This document shows, piece by piece, positions 32,392 to 42,408 of a stretch of DNA of 64,000 bases (its first letter is position 1; every line of letters begins with the position of its first letter). The translations under genes and the position numbers were made by a program. A model generated the notes under the pieces. That model worked only from the letters and a program-made list of their open reading frames with translations, had not been told where the DNA came from and did no database searches. The DNA comes from Sporosarcina sp. (GTDB lineage: Bacteria > Bacillota > Bacilli > Bacillales_A > Planococcaceae): NCBI GenBank assembly GCA_029263895.1, contig JARIDO010000002.1, forward strand, positions 1-64,000. The letters are read 5' to 3'.

Positions 32392-32781
32392 TTGTTTACT
32401 GATCAATTGAAACAAGCAATTGAAGATGAATATAAAGCTTACCATTTTTACAAGTCTATGTATGCGTTGACGACTGATCCTTATTGGCAGGACTTCATCC
32501 AACATATTTATGAAGATGAAAAAAGTCATTATGAAATGTTTCAACAACTCTATTATATGATGACGGGGACATTTGTACAAAATCCTAAAAAACCGTTGCC
32601 TTGTTATAATTTAAAGGAGTGTGTTAAAAAATCATTAGCAGATGAATTGGAATCGGTAGAAACATATAAAGAAATGTTATTAACGATACCTTTTCAACAA
32701 GCTTATAATCCACTGTTCATTGCTATGCATGATGAAATGGAGCATGCGATTCGTTTCTCAACGATGTACAATGCTTTATAA
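32392..32781 (+). CDS. Ferritin-like (rubrerythrin-type) domain protein
   Basis: A 129-residue four-helix protein. The repeated metal-ligand pattern is visible as EDEYKAYHFY (about 10-19), EDEKSHYEMF (about 42-51), ELESVETYKEM and MHDEMEHAIRF near the C terminus, giving paired Glu and ExxH ligands. It probably binds a di-iron centre, with a role in peroxide handling or spore/coat biology not decided. The start is TTG at 32392 with AAAGGG before it, and the gene has its own terminator. Confidence 0.82.
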   Translation: MFTDQLKQAIEDEYKAYHFYKSMYALTTDPYWQDFIQHIYEDEKSHYEMFQQLYYMMTGTFVQNPKKPLPCYNLKECVKKSLADELESVETYKEMLLTIPFQQAYNPLFIAMHDEMEHAIRFSTMYNAL

Positions 32782-32790
32782 AATAAAAAT

Positions 32791-32840
32791 CCTCTCAATT
32801 GTTGAGCGACACTCGTGTTGTTCAAAGTGAGAGGTTTTTT
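32791..32840 (+). terminator. Terminator of the ferritin-like gene
   Basis: CCTCTCA pairs with TGAGAGG, with inner complementarity between TTGTTGAGCG and the matching arm, followed by TTTTTTAA. Confidence 0.8.
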
Positions 32841-32955
32841 AATATAAGAAAATAGATAATTCTGTTGATTTATGAATCTATTATAGTATATCATTGTATA
32901 TATTGTTCTGTACTAAAACAGGTTTAGGAATAATAAAAGGAATGGGGTAAATGAA

Positions 32956-35145
32956 ATGACGAAATATGTAGCAAGTGGAAACATTCAAGTAGCACAGCAG
33001 TTATACGATTTTGTGAATAACGAAGTATTAGCTGGGTTAAATGTCAGTGAAGAAAATTTCTGGGCAGGCTTTGATGACTTAATCCATACGTTTATGCCTG
33101 AAAATGAACGTTTACTTGCTGAACGTGCTCGATTACAAAAAGCGCTTAATCAATGGCATATTGAGCATAAAAATAATTTTGATATGGAAAGCTACAAAAG
33201 CTTCTTGCAAGAGATTGGTTATCTGGAACCTAAAGTTGAAGACTTTAGTGTGACAACAGCGAATGTAGATGAAGAAATTACTTCACAAGCTGGTCCTCAA
33301 TTAGTCGTCCCATTAAGCAACGCTCGATATGCATTAAATGCAGCGAATGCAAGGTGGGGCAGTTTGTACGATGCATTATACGGAACGGATGTAATTGGCG
33401 ACGAGGATGGCGCGCAAGCAGGCAGAGAGTATAACCCCAAAAGAGGCGCGAAAGTGATTGCTTTTGCGAAAAAGTTTTTGGATGATGCAGTCCCTCTTTC
33501 CAATGCTTCCCATGCAGTTGTGACGAAATATGAAATTGTGAATGATGTTTTACAAGTCACTTTAGTAAATGGACAGAAAACGGAGTTGGTAGAACCATTA
33601 AAATTAAAAGCATTTGTAGGTGAAAAATCATCTCCGACTGCTATTTTACTCGTCAATAATGGCATGCATATTGAAATACAAATCGATGGACAGCATCCAA
33701 TTGGCAAAGACGATCCAGCGAATGTTAAAGATGTCTATTTAGAATCTGCATTATCGACAATAATGGATTGTGAAGATTCAGTTGCTGCCGTAGATGCTGA
33801 AGATAAAGTAGAAATCTATCGAAATTGGCTTGGTCTCATGAAAGGGGATCTATCAACTGTTATTCAAAAAGCTGGAAAAACCATTACCCGATCATTGAAT
33901 GCTGATCGAAAATATACGACAGTGGATGGTTCAGAACTAGTCGTACCCGCAAGATCACTTATGTTTATCCGAAATGTCGGGCATCTAATGACGAATAGTG
34001 CTATCTTGACTGCTGACGGAAAAGAAGTACCAGAAGGCATTATTGATGGTGTGATTACGAGTTTAATAGCCATCCACAATAATGCATCAAATGTAACTTA
34101 TCGGAATTCGAATTACGGTTCCGTTTATATTGTTAAACCGAAGATGCATGGGTCTGAGGAAGCTGCGTTCGCAAATCGTCTATTTAATGCAATTGAAGAC
34201 TTACTTGGTCTTGACCGTTATACATTAAAAATCGGTTTGATGGATGAAGAACGACGTACTTCTTTGAACTTAAAAGCATGTATTTACCAATTAAGAGAGC
34301 GGATAGGGTTTATTAATACAGGATTTTTGGACCGTACGGGTGATGAAATGCATACGTCTATGGAAGCAGGAGTGATGATTCGTAAAAATGAGATGAAGCA
34401 AACGACATGGCTTGCAGCTTATGAAGCATCGAATGTAGCTGTAGGTATTGACTGTGGGTTACCAGGTCATGCGCAAATTGGGAAAGGGATGTGGGCGATG
34501 CCAGATCGTATGGCAGATATGTTGGAGCAAAAGATTGCGCATCCAAGAGCGGGTGCGAATACTGCGTGGGTTCCATCGCCAACTGCCGCTACATTGCACG
34601 CGACACATTATCATCAGCTCAATGTGGAAGAAGTACAAAAGAAAGTTGATGCTAAAAAAGAGTACCGCGATGCGATTTTACAAATTCCAATTACGAAAAC
34701 GGTTGACTGGACTGCAGAGGAAATCCAACAAGAGCTTGATAATAATGCTCAAGGTATCCTTGGTTATGTTGTACGTTGGATTGACCAAAGTGTAGGGTGT
34801 TCTAAAGTGCCGGATATTAATGATGTTGGGTTGATGGAAGATCGAGCGACGTTGCGTATTTCTAGCCAACATATTACAAACTGGTTGCATCACGGCGTTT
34901 GTTCGAAGGAGCAGGTGATGGAAACGATGAAGCGGATGGCTAAAGTCGTTGATGAACAAAATGCGGGTGACGGACTATATCGTCCGATGGCAACGGATTA
35001 TAATGATTCGATTGCATTTGCAGCTGCGTGTGATCTTGTATTCAAAGGGATTGACCAACCGAACGGTTATACTGAACCGATTCTTCATGAAAGACGTCTT
35101 GAGGCGAAGAAAAAGTATAAATCAGCAGTAGGCGCTGGGAATTAA
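32956..35145 (+). CDS. glcB: Malate synthase G
   Basis: A 729-residue cytosolic enzyme that joins glyoxylate and acetyl-CoA to give malate, allowing growth on glycolate/glyoxylate or C2 compounds. Family landmarks are [20 protein letters not shown] with the catalytic acidic residues (about 265-285), [33 protein letters not shown], and the [10 protein letters not shown] and [11 protein letters not shown] segments. Length and domain order are those of the G isoform, not the shorter A form. It is monocistronic with GGGG before the ATG and a terminator after. Confidence 0.95.
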   Translation: MTKYVASGNIQVAQQLYDFVNNEVLAGLNVSEENFWAGFDDLIHTFMPENERLLAERARLQKALNQWHIEHKNNFDMESYKSFLQEIGYLEPKVEDFSVTTANVDEEITSQAGPQLVVPLSNARYALNAANARWGSLYDALYGTDVIGDEDGAQAGREYNPKRGAKVIAFAKKFLDDAVPLSNASHAVVTKYEIVNDVLQVTLVNGQKTELVEPLKLKAFVGEKSSPTAILLVNNGMHIEIQIDGQHPIGKDDPANVKDVYLESALSTIMDCEDSVAAVDAEDKVEIYRNWLGLMKGDLSTVIQKAGKTITRSLNADRKYTTVDGSELVVPARSLMFIRNVGHLMTNSAILTADGKEVPEGIIDGVITSLIAIHNNASNVTYRNSNYGSVYIVKPKMHGSEEAAFANRLFNAIEDLLGLDRYTLKIGLMDEERRTSLNLKACIYQLRERIGFINTGFLDRTGDEMHTSMEAGVMIRKNEMKQTTWLAAYEASNVAVGIDCGLPGHAQIGKGMWAMPDRMADMLEQKIAHPRAGANTAWVPSPTAATLHATHYHQLNVEEVQKKVDAKKEYRDAILQIPITKTVDWTAEEIQQELDNNAQGILGYVVRWIDQSVGCSKVPDINDVGLMEDRATLRISSQHITNWLHHGVCSKEQVMETMKRMAKVVDEQNAGDGLYRPMATDYNDSIAFAAACDLVFKGIDQPNGYTEPILHERRLEAKKKYKSAVGAGN

Positions 35146-35155
35146 TGATGAGAAA

Positions 35156-35193
35156 CTAACTTTACCGATAGATTTGCGGTAAAGTGAGTTTTT
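35156..35193 (+). terminator. Terminator of glcB
   Basis: ACTTTACCG pairs with CGGTAAAGTGAG around a 9-base loop, with a GTTTTTC tract following. Confidence 0.8.
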
Positions 35194-35230
35194 CTTGTGA
35201 ATGTTGATATATGTCGGAGTTGGTAAAAAC

Positions 35231-35324
35231 CGCTTGTTCGCTCAGTGATGGCCTTACGTAAGAAGCTCTCCAGAAGTTCGCTGACGGTCTTCTCATTCCG
35301 GCTCACACTTGACGCTCCTGCGCT
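35231..35324. repeat. 94-bp direct repeat, copy 1
   Basis: It begins CGCTTGTTCGCTCAGTGATG, includes GGCCTTACGTAAGAAGCTC, GCTGACGGTCTTCTCA and GGCTCACACTTGACGCTCC, and ends CGCT. It matches 35421-35514 with only a handful of substitutions. No ORF runs through it. Confidence 0.88.
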
Positions 35325-35420
35325 AATTTTGGATGTTGGAGCATGGGGGGAGTTCGAAACGGGGAGTTATGAATTTGGAGAAATGGTGTAGGCTTTTCAA
35401 CTGGCTTAGATGTTAGAAGT

Positions 35421-35514
35421 CGCTTTGTCGCTCTGTGATGGCCTTACGTAAGAAGCTCGCCAGAAGTTCGCTGACGGTCTTCTCACTTCGGCTCACACTT
35501 GACGCTCCTGCGCT
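35421..35514. repeat. 94-bp direct repeat, copy 2
   Basis: A near-identical second copy 190 bp after the first, ending in the same GACGCTCCTGCGCT string. Probably a dispersed intergenic repeat element. Confidence 0.88.
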
Positions 35515-35633
35515 TGGTATTGGTGTTGGAGGATGGACTTTATGAAGCTTAGATTTCAAGGCGGATGGAATGTTCCATCACCTCCCCAAATTGCTAGGAA
35601 TTAATTATCTAGAATCTAGCGAAGGTGACAACT

Positions 35634-35697
35634 GGGGTAGCCGAAGCGGTAAGACTGACAGTGCTTTTCTGTCCGGCTTATCGCGAGAGGCATCCCC
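35634..35697 (+). ncRNA. Three-stem hairpin, candidate structured RNA
   Basis: Three nested stems stack on one axis. GGGGTAGCC (35634-35642) pairs with GGCATCCCC (35689-35697), leaving a 2x2 internal loop. GCGGTAAG (35646-35653) pairs with CTTATCGC (35677-35684). GACAG (35657-35661) pairs with CTGTC (35669-35673). A small CACCG/CGGTG hairpin follows at 35701-35712. It lies in a gene-free 650-bp gap and fits no riboswitch class I can name. Strand is a guess. Confidence 0.35.
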
Positions 35698-35793
35698 ATG
35701 CACCGAGCGGTGAAGAAAGGCTATTCAACTTCCTGAGATACTAACAATCGCATATCGCTTGAACAGTAAGATTCTGCTAGTATTCATTACATG

Positions 35794-36576
35794 TTACAAA
35801 TCATCAAATTTCGTTTTGAAATAATGAATGGATTCGAGCATTTTGGCGCCGTACCAAAACATTTCACCATCCACAATGAGTGGAACCGTTTTGGGCATTA
35901 TCTTTTGAAATTCTTCTTTATGTTTGTCTTTATAAGGATACGGTTCGGAAGCGAGAAAGACGTAATCCAATTGAGCATTTTTAAAATCGTCCTCCGTTAC
36001 AACAGGATATCTTCCTTCAAACGATGCGAAAGGGTTAATAAAACCCATGCGTGACAACAGGGATTGAATATATGTATCATTGCCGACAACCATATACGGT
36101 TTTCTCCAAATCACATATGAGATTCTCTTATTTGCGTATGAGGGTAATGAATTAAATTGTCCTTTAATATCGTTAACTAGGGCATTTGCCTGTTGCAGAC
36201 GATCAGTTAATTGGCCCATATCTTGAATCATACGATATGCTTCATCGACAGATTGAACCTCGGCAACAAAAACAGGGTAATGTTTCTCTAATACATCAAC
36301 GATTTCCTTCGTATTTTCTTCTTTTTCCACGATAATTAAATCGGGGTGAACAGCATGAATTGCATCAAGTTGAATATCTTTTGTCCCAGCAACGGCAGGA
36401 ACTTTCTCTACTGTACCTTTAGGGAAAATACAGAAACGCGTTCTGCCGACAATTTCATTTTCTAAATTAAGTGCAAAGAGTGTTTCAGTAATACCTGGAC
36501 AAAGGGAAACAATCCTTTTCGGTGGAAAAGAGTATGTTACAGTCCTCCCTATGTGATCGATGATTTCTTTTTGCAC
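35794..36576 (-). CDS. BtuF-like helical-backbone metal/cobalamin receptor, cytoplasmic form
   Basis: A 260-residue protein with the periplasmic-binding fold of class III (BtuF/TroA). RIVSLCPGITETLFALNLEN opens domain 1, DLIIVEKEENTKEI and a long linker helix follow, and YVIWRKPYMVVGNDTYIQSLL opens domain 2. There is no signal peptide or lipobox Cys, so it is probably cytoplasmic and not a normal transport subunit. The GTG at 36576 is preferred since AAGGAG lies 8 bp upstream. It is 21 bp downstream of the S66 peptidase gene, in one operon. The ligand is not known. Confidence 0.8.
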   Translation of the reverse strand: MQKEIIDHIGRTVTYSFPPKRIVSLCPGITETLFALNLENEIVGRTRFCIFPKGTVEKVPAVAGTKDIQLDAIHAVHPDLIIVEKEENTKEIVDVLEKHYPVFVAEVQSVDEAYRMIQDMGQLTDRLQQANALVNDIKGQFNSLPSYANKRISYVIWRKPYMVVGNDTYIQSLLSRMGFINPFASFEGRYPVVTEDDFKNAQLDYVFLASEPYPYKDKHKEEFQKIMPKTVPLIVDGEMFWYGAKMLESIHYFKTKFDDL

Positions 36577-36597
36577 AGATTTCACTCCTTCAATACG

Positions 36598-37617
36598 CTA
36601 AATAAACTCGGTAATAACAGTTGCTTTACCGTCTGCCACACGTACTTTTCCAACAGCACCGTTAACGAATGTAATCTGTGGCGGGACATGGCCGATATCA
36701 GCATTATATATAATGGGTAATTGTGTAAGCTCTTTTATGCGTTGCATTGAATCAACAAGCGTAAATCCATCAACGGCTTGCCCGGCAGGTGTCCGACCGA
36801 AAATAATGCCTGATGCATTATCAAACCATCCTGCATAGTGCATTTGCAAAAGAGTTCTATGGAAATCTGGTGCGGAAAATTCACAGTTTTCTAGATACCA
36901 AAGAATGGGTTCATGATTTAAATAGTCTTTTTGGAATGATGGAATATCACCAAATGGTGTGCCGACTAAATTGCCAATCGTATCAACGCAGCCCCCTAGC
37001 AAACGTCCAGCAATCGTAACATCACCACCACCAATTACTTCCCATTTCGTATTGCTATCTAACTTAAATACATAGGGATTAGATGGAGCTGTATGTTGCC
37101 ATTTAGACTGATAGTGCTCAGAAGAGTATTGTTCTACAATTGAACCGTTTGATGAACGGAGCACTTCAAGGAATTTACTCGTCGTTGGATCCCATGCGTC
37201 ACTTCGTAAATCAATGAAGTTCGTACCATGTGCAGTTGCAATTCCTGTTTTTACGGTCATTGCAAATAATAGCGTGCTTGTGTCTGAATAGCCGAGTATC
37301 CATTTAGGTTCGATAGCATCCCAATCAAGTAGAGGTAAAATCTCCATTAAGATTTCGCCACCCCAAGGTGGAATAATGACAGCGATGTCTGGATCCCGTA
37401 ACATCGTCATCAATTCAGCTGCGCGAACTTCCTTTGGTGCAGAAGCAGACTTTACTTGTGTCCACGCAGTTGCACCGATTTCGACAGCGAAACCTCGATT
37501 GTTAAATTGCTGTTTCGATTCATGAAGTAAATGATGATGCTCCTCTGCTACGCCAGAAGAAGTGGCAGTCACACCAATTGTCTGTCCTGCTTGTAAAGGT
37601 TTTGGATATCGAATCAT
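36598..37617 (-). CDS. S66-family peptidase (LD-carboxypeptidase / MccF-like)
   Basis: A 339-residue serine peptidase. The substrate-binding stretch is IIPPWGGEILMEILPLLD (about 83-100), the nucleophile Ser lies in ILGYSDTSTLLFAM (about 105-118), and the Glu and His of the Ser-Glu-His triad are likely in GGDVTIAGRLLGGC-linked and NADIGHVPPQ regions. Relatives either trim tetrapeptides in wall recycling (LdcA) or cleave microcin C-type toxins (MccF). The ATG at 37617 follows GAGAGGTG; a longer frame to 37626 lacks a site. It is operonic with the BtuF-like gene. Confidence 0.88.
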   Translation of the reverse strand: MIRYPKPLQAGQTIGVTATSSGVAEEHHHLLHESKQQFNNRGFAVEIGATAWTQVKSASAPKEVRAAELMTMLRDPDIAVIIPPWGGEILMEILPLLDWDAIEPKWILGYSDTSTLLFAMTVKTGIATAHGTNFIDLRSDAWDPTTSKFLEVLRSSNGSIVEQYSSEHYQSKWQHTAPSNPYVFKLDSNTKWEVIGGGDVTIAGRLLGGCVDTIGNLVGTPFGDIPSFQKDYLNHEPILWYLENCEFSAPDFHRTLLQMHYAGWFDNASGIIFGRTPAGQAVDGFTLVDSMQRIKELTQLPIIYNADIGHVPPQITFVNGAVGKVRVADGKATVITEFI

Positions 37618-37871
37618 TTCAAACACCTCTCATCCCGTTTATTGAAACTTCTAACTTGTAAAATATCTTATCATTGAGAGGAATGAATGTCATTAGTCGT
37701 TTTGCATGAAACGCAAGAGTGTCGGACGATGATGCTGAAGTTAAGTTGGCGGAAAGCGATTTTCTTACATTTCAGTCAACGTTGTTTAGGTTACATGGTT
37801 GCTCACTTTATTATGAAATCGAGTCAATGACATACAGCTAATACTGATTGTTTTTCTGGGTTCTGCTGTTC

Positions 37872-37880
37872 TGCTATAAT
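37872..37880 (+). promoter_or_regulatory. Extended -10 element upstream of yheB
   Basis: TGCTATAAT (37872-37880) is a near-perfect extended -10 box 30 bp before the yheB start. No good -35 is seen at 17 bp. Confidence 0.45.
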
Positions 37881-37912
37881 AGGAACGAAACAAACAGGAG
37901 AGAGTGAAGCAA

Positions 37913-39055
37913 TTGAATCTAATGCTAACATTACTATTTATGATGCTCATTGGAGCGTTGATTGGTGGTTTTACAAATCATCTAGCCATTAAGATGCTGT
38001 TTAGACCACATGAGGCTAAATATATTGGGAAATGGCGATTGCCATTCACACCAGGATTAATACCAAAAAGACGGGCAGAATTGGCTGCTCAATTAGGAAA
38101 GACGGTAACTAATTATTTATTGACACCGGAGACGTTCCGCAAAAAGTTACTCACACCTGAGATGGAGAAAAAAGCTGAGTCCTTCCTTCAAAATAAGATC
38201 AATGCGCATATTTTTGAATCTGATAAAACCCTCACTGATTGGCTAGGAGTGGCGGGGGCAGTTGAAGTGCCAGCGAAAGTCGAAAGTAAAATCATGACTG
38301 TTATTGATGCCCGAATGCGTGCAATGAAACTTAAGTTAACAGCGGGAACTGTTCGTGAAGTTGTACCTGAGAACTGGATAGCACAAGCGGAAGGACGAAT
38401 TCCAAAGGTGACAGCCTATATACTTGAGAATGCAGAACATTATTTTTCATCAGAAGAAGGAAAGTTAATGTTGCGCAAGTTAATCGATGACTTTTTAGCA
38501 TCCAAAGGAACGCTAGGCAATATGATTAATATGTTTTTAGGGGATTCGGAATCACTTGTTGGAAAAGTGCAAAGAGAGGTTCAGAAATTTATCGTCGCAC
38601 CTGGCACATTCGACATGCTGAATTCAATCATATACAATGAATGGGTAAAACTTCAGGAGCGTCCGGTCAATGAATTGCTTGGTGATTTTGATTGGGATGG
38701 GTTGTACAATTCCATTCAGAAATATGCCAAACAACAACTGGCACTTGAAGCAAGAATGGATAAAACAATTAGCGACTATTGGCCAAATGGTGCAGAATGG
38801 ACGGCTAATAATATCACGCCAACATTAATTAGCTTTGCGTTTACACAGGCAGAGAAGCAACTTGAGCAATCGATGCAAAAGTTAAAAATTGATGAAATGG
38901 TAAAAGAGCAAGTCGATTCGTTTCCAGTATCCATTTTGGAAGATCTCGTGTTAGGAATTTCAAAACGCGAATTTAAAATGATCACTGTGCTCGGTGCATT
39001 ATTAGGTGGTTTAATTGGAATTGTCCAAGGTGTAATCGTCTTGGTTTTAAATTAA
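37913..39055 (+). CDS. yheB: DUF445 family membrane protein YheB
   Basis: A roughly 380-residue protein with a helix at each end: an N-terminal helix with IGALIGGFTNHLAIKMLFRP and a C-terminal helix with GALLGGLIGIVQGVIVLVLN, flanking a large soluble domain. This is the YheB/DUF445 layout. The TTG at 37913 is favoured since AGGAGAG lies 9 bp before it; a GTG at 37904 is an alternative that sits too close to the site. It is followed 18 bp later by yheA, the same order as in B. subtilis. Function unknown. Confidence 0.88.
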   Translation: MNLMLTLLFMMLIGALIGGFTNHLAIKMLFRPHEAKYIGKWRLPFTPGLIPKRRAELAAQLGKTVTNYLLTPETFRKKLLTPEMEKKAESFLQNKINAHIFESDKTLTDWLGVAGAVEVPAKVESKIMTVIDARMRAMKLKLTAGTVREVVPENWIAQAEGRIPKVTAYILENAEHYFSSEEGKLMLRKLIDDFLASKGTLGNMINMFLGDSESLVGKVQREVQKFIVAPGTFDMLNSIIYNEWVKLQERPVNELLGDFDWDGLYNSIQKYAKQQLALEARMDKTISDYWPNGAEWTANNITPTLISFAFTQAEKQLEQSMQKLKIDEMVKEQVDSFPVSILEDLVLGISKREFKMITVLGALLGGLIGIVQGVIVLVLN

Positions 39056-39073
39056 ATGTAGGGGGAATTATTC

Positions 39074-39421
39074 ATGACAGTAAATATTTATGATGACGTA
39101 AACAAGTTGGAAGCAACATTTCGTAAAACAGCAGAATTTTTAGAAGTACAACAGGCTGTGGAAGAAGTAAAACAAGATGAGGTTGCGCTCGAGCTATTTA
39201 AAAGCTTCCGCAAAATTCAAGTTAGCTTACAAGAAAAGCAAATGCAAGGTGAAGAAGTGCTACCAGAAGAGTTAGAGTATGCACAGAAGACAGCGCAGTT
39301 AGCACAACAAAATCCTAAAATTATGACGATGCTTGAAGCGGAAATGAAGTTAAGTTCGATTATTGATGAAGTGAACAGAGTGCTTATGAAGCCTGTTCAA
39401 GAAATATATGAAACAATATGA
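39074..39421 (+). CDS. yheA: YlbF/YmcA-superfamily protein YheA
   Basis: A 115-residue all-helical protein (UPF0342). Segments VNIYDDVNKLEATFRKTAEF, ALELFKSFRKIQ and MTMLEAEMKLSSIIDEVNRV are those of YheA. It is predicted to form helical bundles like YlbF and YmcA, which act in a Y-complex with RNase Y, but YheA's role is undefined. GGGGG precedes the ATG and a strong terminator follows the stop. Confidence 0.92.
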   Translation: MTVNIYDDVNKLEATFRKTAEFLEVQQAVEEVKQDEVALELFKSFRKIQVSLQEKQMQGEEVLPEELEYAQKTAQLAQQNPKIMTMLEAEMKLSSIIDEVNRVLMKPVQEIYETI

Positions 39422-39452
39422 AAAAGATCCGGCCTAGGCCGGATCTTTATTT
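39422..39452. terminator. Bidirectional terminator, yheA / hemAT
   Basis: AAGATCCGGCC and GGCCGGATCTT form an almost loopless 11-bp palindrome with A and T tails, ending both convergent genes. Confidence 0.9.
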
Positions 39453-40752
39453 AATTTCTCATTTGAGATAATGCTTCTGCAGAGGCAGTTATTTCTTCTG
39501 CACTTTCATGAAGCGATTGGATGTTGGTAGCGATGCTCTCCACATCACTTTGCAATTCACTATTGCGTTGTTGTAATTGCTCCATGGATTGAACAATTGT
39601 TGCAAAAGATGAACTCGATGAAACAATTTGGCTATTTTCCAAACCAATTTGTTTTTGGAGATTCTCAACTTCAGACATAATCGTTTTTGTTTTTTGTTCT
39701 GTTTCTAACAAAATTGAGTCAATCTCTTCGATGGAAGACTTCGTATGCGTCGCAAGATTGCCGACTTCGCCTGCTACTACTGCAAAACCTTTGCCGTGTT
39801 CGCCAGCACGTGCTGCTTCAATGGAAGCGTTCAATGCAAGTAAATTTGTTTGGTTTGCAATTCCAGTTACGATTTGAGCAATGGAAGAGATTTTATCCGT
39901 CAATTCTTGAAGTTCTTTAGAACGGACTTGAATTGAATCCATGTTAGTTTGAATGACTTCACTTTGACTTTCCGTTTCTTGTAAAGACTTTTGCTCGGTT
40001 GCAGACGCTGTAGATATTTCATGAGCTAAAGTTGTATTATCGCCTGCGAGTACGCGAAGGTTTTCTAATACTTGTGTCATTTCTGAAATGTCGCTTTCTG
40101 TTTTACCAATAACTTCGTAAAGTGCTGATGTACTTTGAGTGATTTCTTCCATGAGTATATTCTTTTGTTCGTTCTCAGCTTCCATTTGTTTTAAATGTTC
40201 TTTTTCGTACACTTCAAGAACAAGTTGTTGTTCAAAGTTTAATATTTTTGAAATGGAATGAATGGCTGAAAATTTATCGTTACCACTGTAATTGGACGTT
40301 TCAATAATCGTGAAGAAACTATTTAATAAATCTTGGAATGCAGACAAATACCATTTAGGTTCAAGGCCGATTCTAGCGTGTATAATCGCGATTTTTTTAC
40401 GCTTTTCAACGAATACATTATCAATTTTGCCGTCAAACATTTCTGAAATGTGACGCTCCAGTGTTTCACGTAAGCGAGCTACTGTTGAATTAGAACTAAT
40501 GATTACAGAAAGAGAAGATTCATTTTCGAGATTTGTATAGAATTTTGCTACAATGGATTTCACATTGTCGTTTAAAATAGGTATGAGGGCGCGCAATCTT
40601 GCTAGGTCATCTTCAGTAAGGTCAGACATTGTTAACTGTGTTCGGATATCTCGATCGATATTTTTTGCAATACTGACATGTCTTCTCTCAGCTAGTGCTT
40701 GAGTTATTAAAGATAATTCAGATGTCTTGCTTTTCTTAGTGAATATAGCCAA
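39451..40752 (-). CDS. hemAT: Globin-coupled aerotaxis transducer HemAT
   Basis: A 433-residue soluble chemoreceptor. An N-terminal globin domain (about 20-180) has the proximal heme His in [17 protein letters not shown], then a linker and a C-terminal methyl-accepting signalling domain. Its hairpin tip is [20 protein letters not shown] (about 293-312), followed by [15 protein letters not shown]. Heme-bound oxygen modulates the CheA kinase and steers the cell along oxygen gradients. It has no transmembrane segment, as usual for HemAT. In B. subtilis it lies in the same neighbourhood. Confidence 0.95.
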   Translation of the reverse strand: MAIFTKKSKTSELSLITQALAERRHVSIAKNIDRDIRTQLTMSDLTEDDLARLRALIPILNDNVKSIVAKFYTNLENESSLSVIISSNSTVARLRETLERHISEMFDGKIDNVFVEKRKKIAIIHARIGLEPKWYLSAFQDLLNSFFTIIETSNYSGNDKFSAIHSISKILNFEQQLVLEVYEKEHLKQMEAENEQKNILMEEITQSTSALYEVIGKTESDISEMTQVLENLRVLAGDNTTLAHEISTASATEQKSLQETESQSEVIQTNMDSIQVRSKELQELTDKISSIAQIVTGIANQTNLLALNASIEAARAGEHGKGFAVVAGEVGNLATHTKSSIEEIDSILLETEQKTKTIMSEVENLQKQIGLENSQIVSSSSSFATIVQSMEQLQQRNSELQSDVESIATNIQSLHESAEEITASAEALSQMRN

Positions 40753-40825
40753 TGTGAATTCCTCCTTGACCCGATATTAAGTGGGTCATTTTAAATAGTT
40801 TGTTTACAGAAAGTTGGGTTAACAA

Positions 40826-42334
40826 ATGCAGAAAATTATTTTGAAAAATAATTTTGAGCAAGATTGGATTCGAATGTTTACACATCTCGCAAATCTCTTT
40901 TTTGAACAAACGGAAATATGTAGTGAGACGGATGAGGAAGCATTTGAAATAAGTCTTGCTATGAAACTTCTTGAAAAAGGGATCCTTGTTGGAACGTCAC
41001 AACTAATTGTTGATGGAGAGGAATTCAACGCTGAATTTACGGAAATCGAAGAAGAGGGAGATAACAAAGTTCAAACTCGTCAGTTGAAAAGAGTGTATTC
41101 TCATGTATTCTTAGATGTTTTAGAACAATTTACAGGAATGCGACAATCCTGGGGAATTCTAACCGGAATTCGTCCGATGAAGCTCTACCATAAGTATCGT
41201 CAACTTGGACATAGTTGTGAAGAGGCAAAACAAACTTTAATGTCAAAACATGGTGTTTCGCTTGAGAAAAGTGAACTTTTAGTGAAGATTGCAAATGTGC
41301 AACTGCGTACTATCCCAGACTTGTACGATTTACAACATGGAGTTAGCATTTATATCGGGATTCCTTTCTGTCCGACGAAGTGTGCATATTGTACATTCCC
41401 TGCTTACGCTATCCATCGTAAAAATAACCGAGTCGAGAACTTTTTAGATGGCTTACACGAAGAGATTCGAGAAATGGGAAAATGGTTGACGAAGCGGGAT
41501 ATGAAGATTACGACTATCTATTTTGGTGGAGGTACGCCTACTTCCATTGAAGCAGAAGAAATGGATGCGCTCTATGAAACGTTGTATCAATCGTTTCCTA
41601 ATATGGACACTGTTCGAGAAATTACTGTTGAAGCAGGTAGACCTGACACCATTACTCCTGAAAAAATTGAAGTGCTTAATAAGTGGGGCATCGATCGCAT
41701 TAGTGTTAATCCTCAATCATATACTGACGAAACGTTGAAAGTGATTGGTCGTCATCATTCAGTTCAAGAAACAATCGATAAGTTTTGGTTGTCACGCAAT
41801 ATGGGGATGAAGAACATTAATATGGATTTAATCATTGGGTTACCAAACGAAGGCATAGAAGAATTTCAACACTCTCTAAAGGAAACTGAAAAGATGCAAC
41901 CAGAATCTATAACCGTGCACACATTATCGTTCAAAAGAGCTTCTGAAATGACCCGCAATAAAACAAAGTATAAAGTTGCAAATCGAGAAACAGTAGAACA
42001 GATGATGAAAATGGGCGAGCAATGGACAGTAGATAATGGCTATGAGCCCTATTACTTGTATCGACAGAAAAACATTTTAGGGAATCTTGAAAATGTAGGC
42101 TATGCAAAACCAGGGGAAGAGAGCCTTTACAACATCATCATTATGGAGGAAGTGCAAACGATTATAGGGGTTGGCTGTGGAGCTTCAAGTAAATTTATTG
42201 AGCCTGAAACGGGTGCAATTACACAGTTCTATAATCCGAAGGATCCAGCTGCATATATTTTAACGTATGAAGAAGCTATTCAGAAAAAGATTGCCTACCT
42301 AGATGAGATTTTTCCGATGAAAGTGAATAAATAA
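40826..42334 (+). CDS. hemZ: HemZ-type radical SAM coproporphyrinogen III oxidase homologue
   Basis: A 502-residue radical SAM protein. An N-terminal THUMP-like region (1-150) is followed by the cluster-binding motif CPTKCAYC (in IPFCPTKCAYCTFPAYA, about 180-187) and the SAM-binding GGGTPTS (about 236). The C-terminal HemN-type part includes RISVNPQSY and NMDLIIGLPNEG. In B. subtilis HemZ contributes to oxygen-independent heme-pathway oxidation. It is followed by yhaR as in that organism. The ATG overlaps a strong AAGTTGGG region only loosely. Confidence 0.93.
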   Translation: MQKIILKNNFEQDWIRMFTHLANLFFEQTEICSETDEEAFEISLAMKLLEKGILVGTSQLIVDGEEFNAEFTEIEEEGDNKVQTRQLKRVYSHVFLDVLEQFTGMRQSWGILTGIRPMKLYHKYRQLGHSCEEAKQTLMSKHGVSLEKSELLVKIANVQLRTIPDLYDLQHGVSIYIGIPFCPTKCAYCTFPAYAIHRKNNRVENFLDGLHEEIREMGKWLTKRDMKITTIYFGGGTPTSIEAEEMDALYETLYQSFPNMDTVREITVEAGRPDTITPEKIEVLNKWGIDRISVNPQSYTDETLKVIGRHHSVQETIDKFWLSRNMGMKNINMDLIIGLPNEGIEEFQHSLKETEKMQPESITVHTLSFKRASEMTRNKTKYKVANRETVEQMMKMGEQWTVDNGYEPYYLYRQKNILGNLENVGYAKPGEESLYNIIIMEEVQTIIGVGCGASSKFIEPETGAITQFYNPKDPAAYILTYEEAIQKKIAYLDEIFPMKVNK

Positions 42335-42408
42335 AGGGTTTACTGAAGAGACATCGAATTAAAGTATAGTGAATGGTTATTCATTTTATTTTAAAAGGGG
42401 TGTCTTTT

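Noticed and set aside
35634-35712. Lysine or cobalamin riboswitch
   Set aside because: The GCCGAAGC string recalls a lysine element but the rest of the conserved core is absent, and the neighbouring BtuF-like gene is transcribed in the opposite direction with this region at its 3' end.
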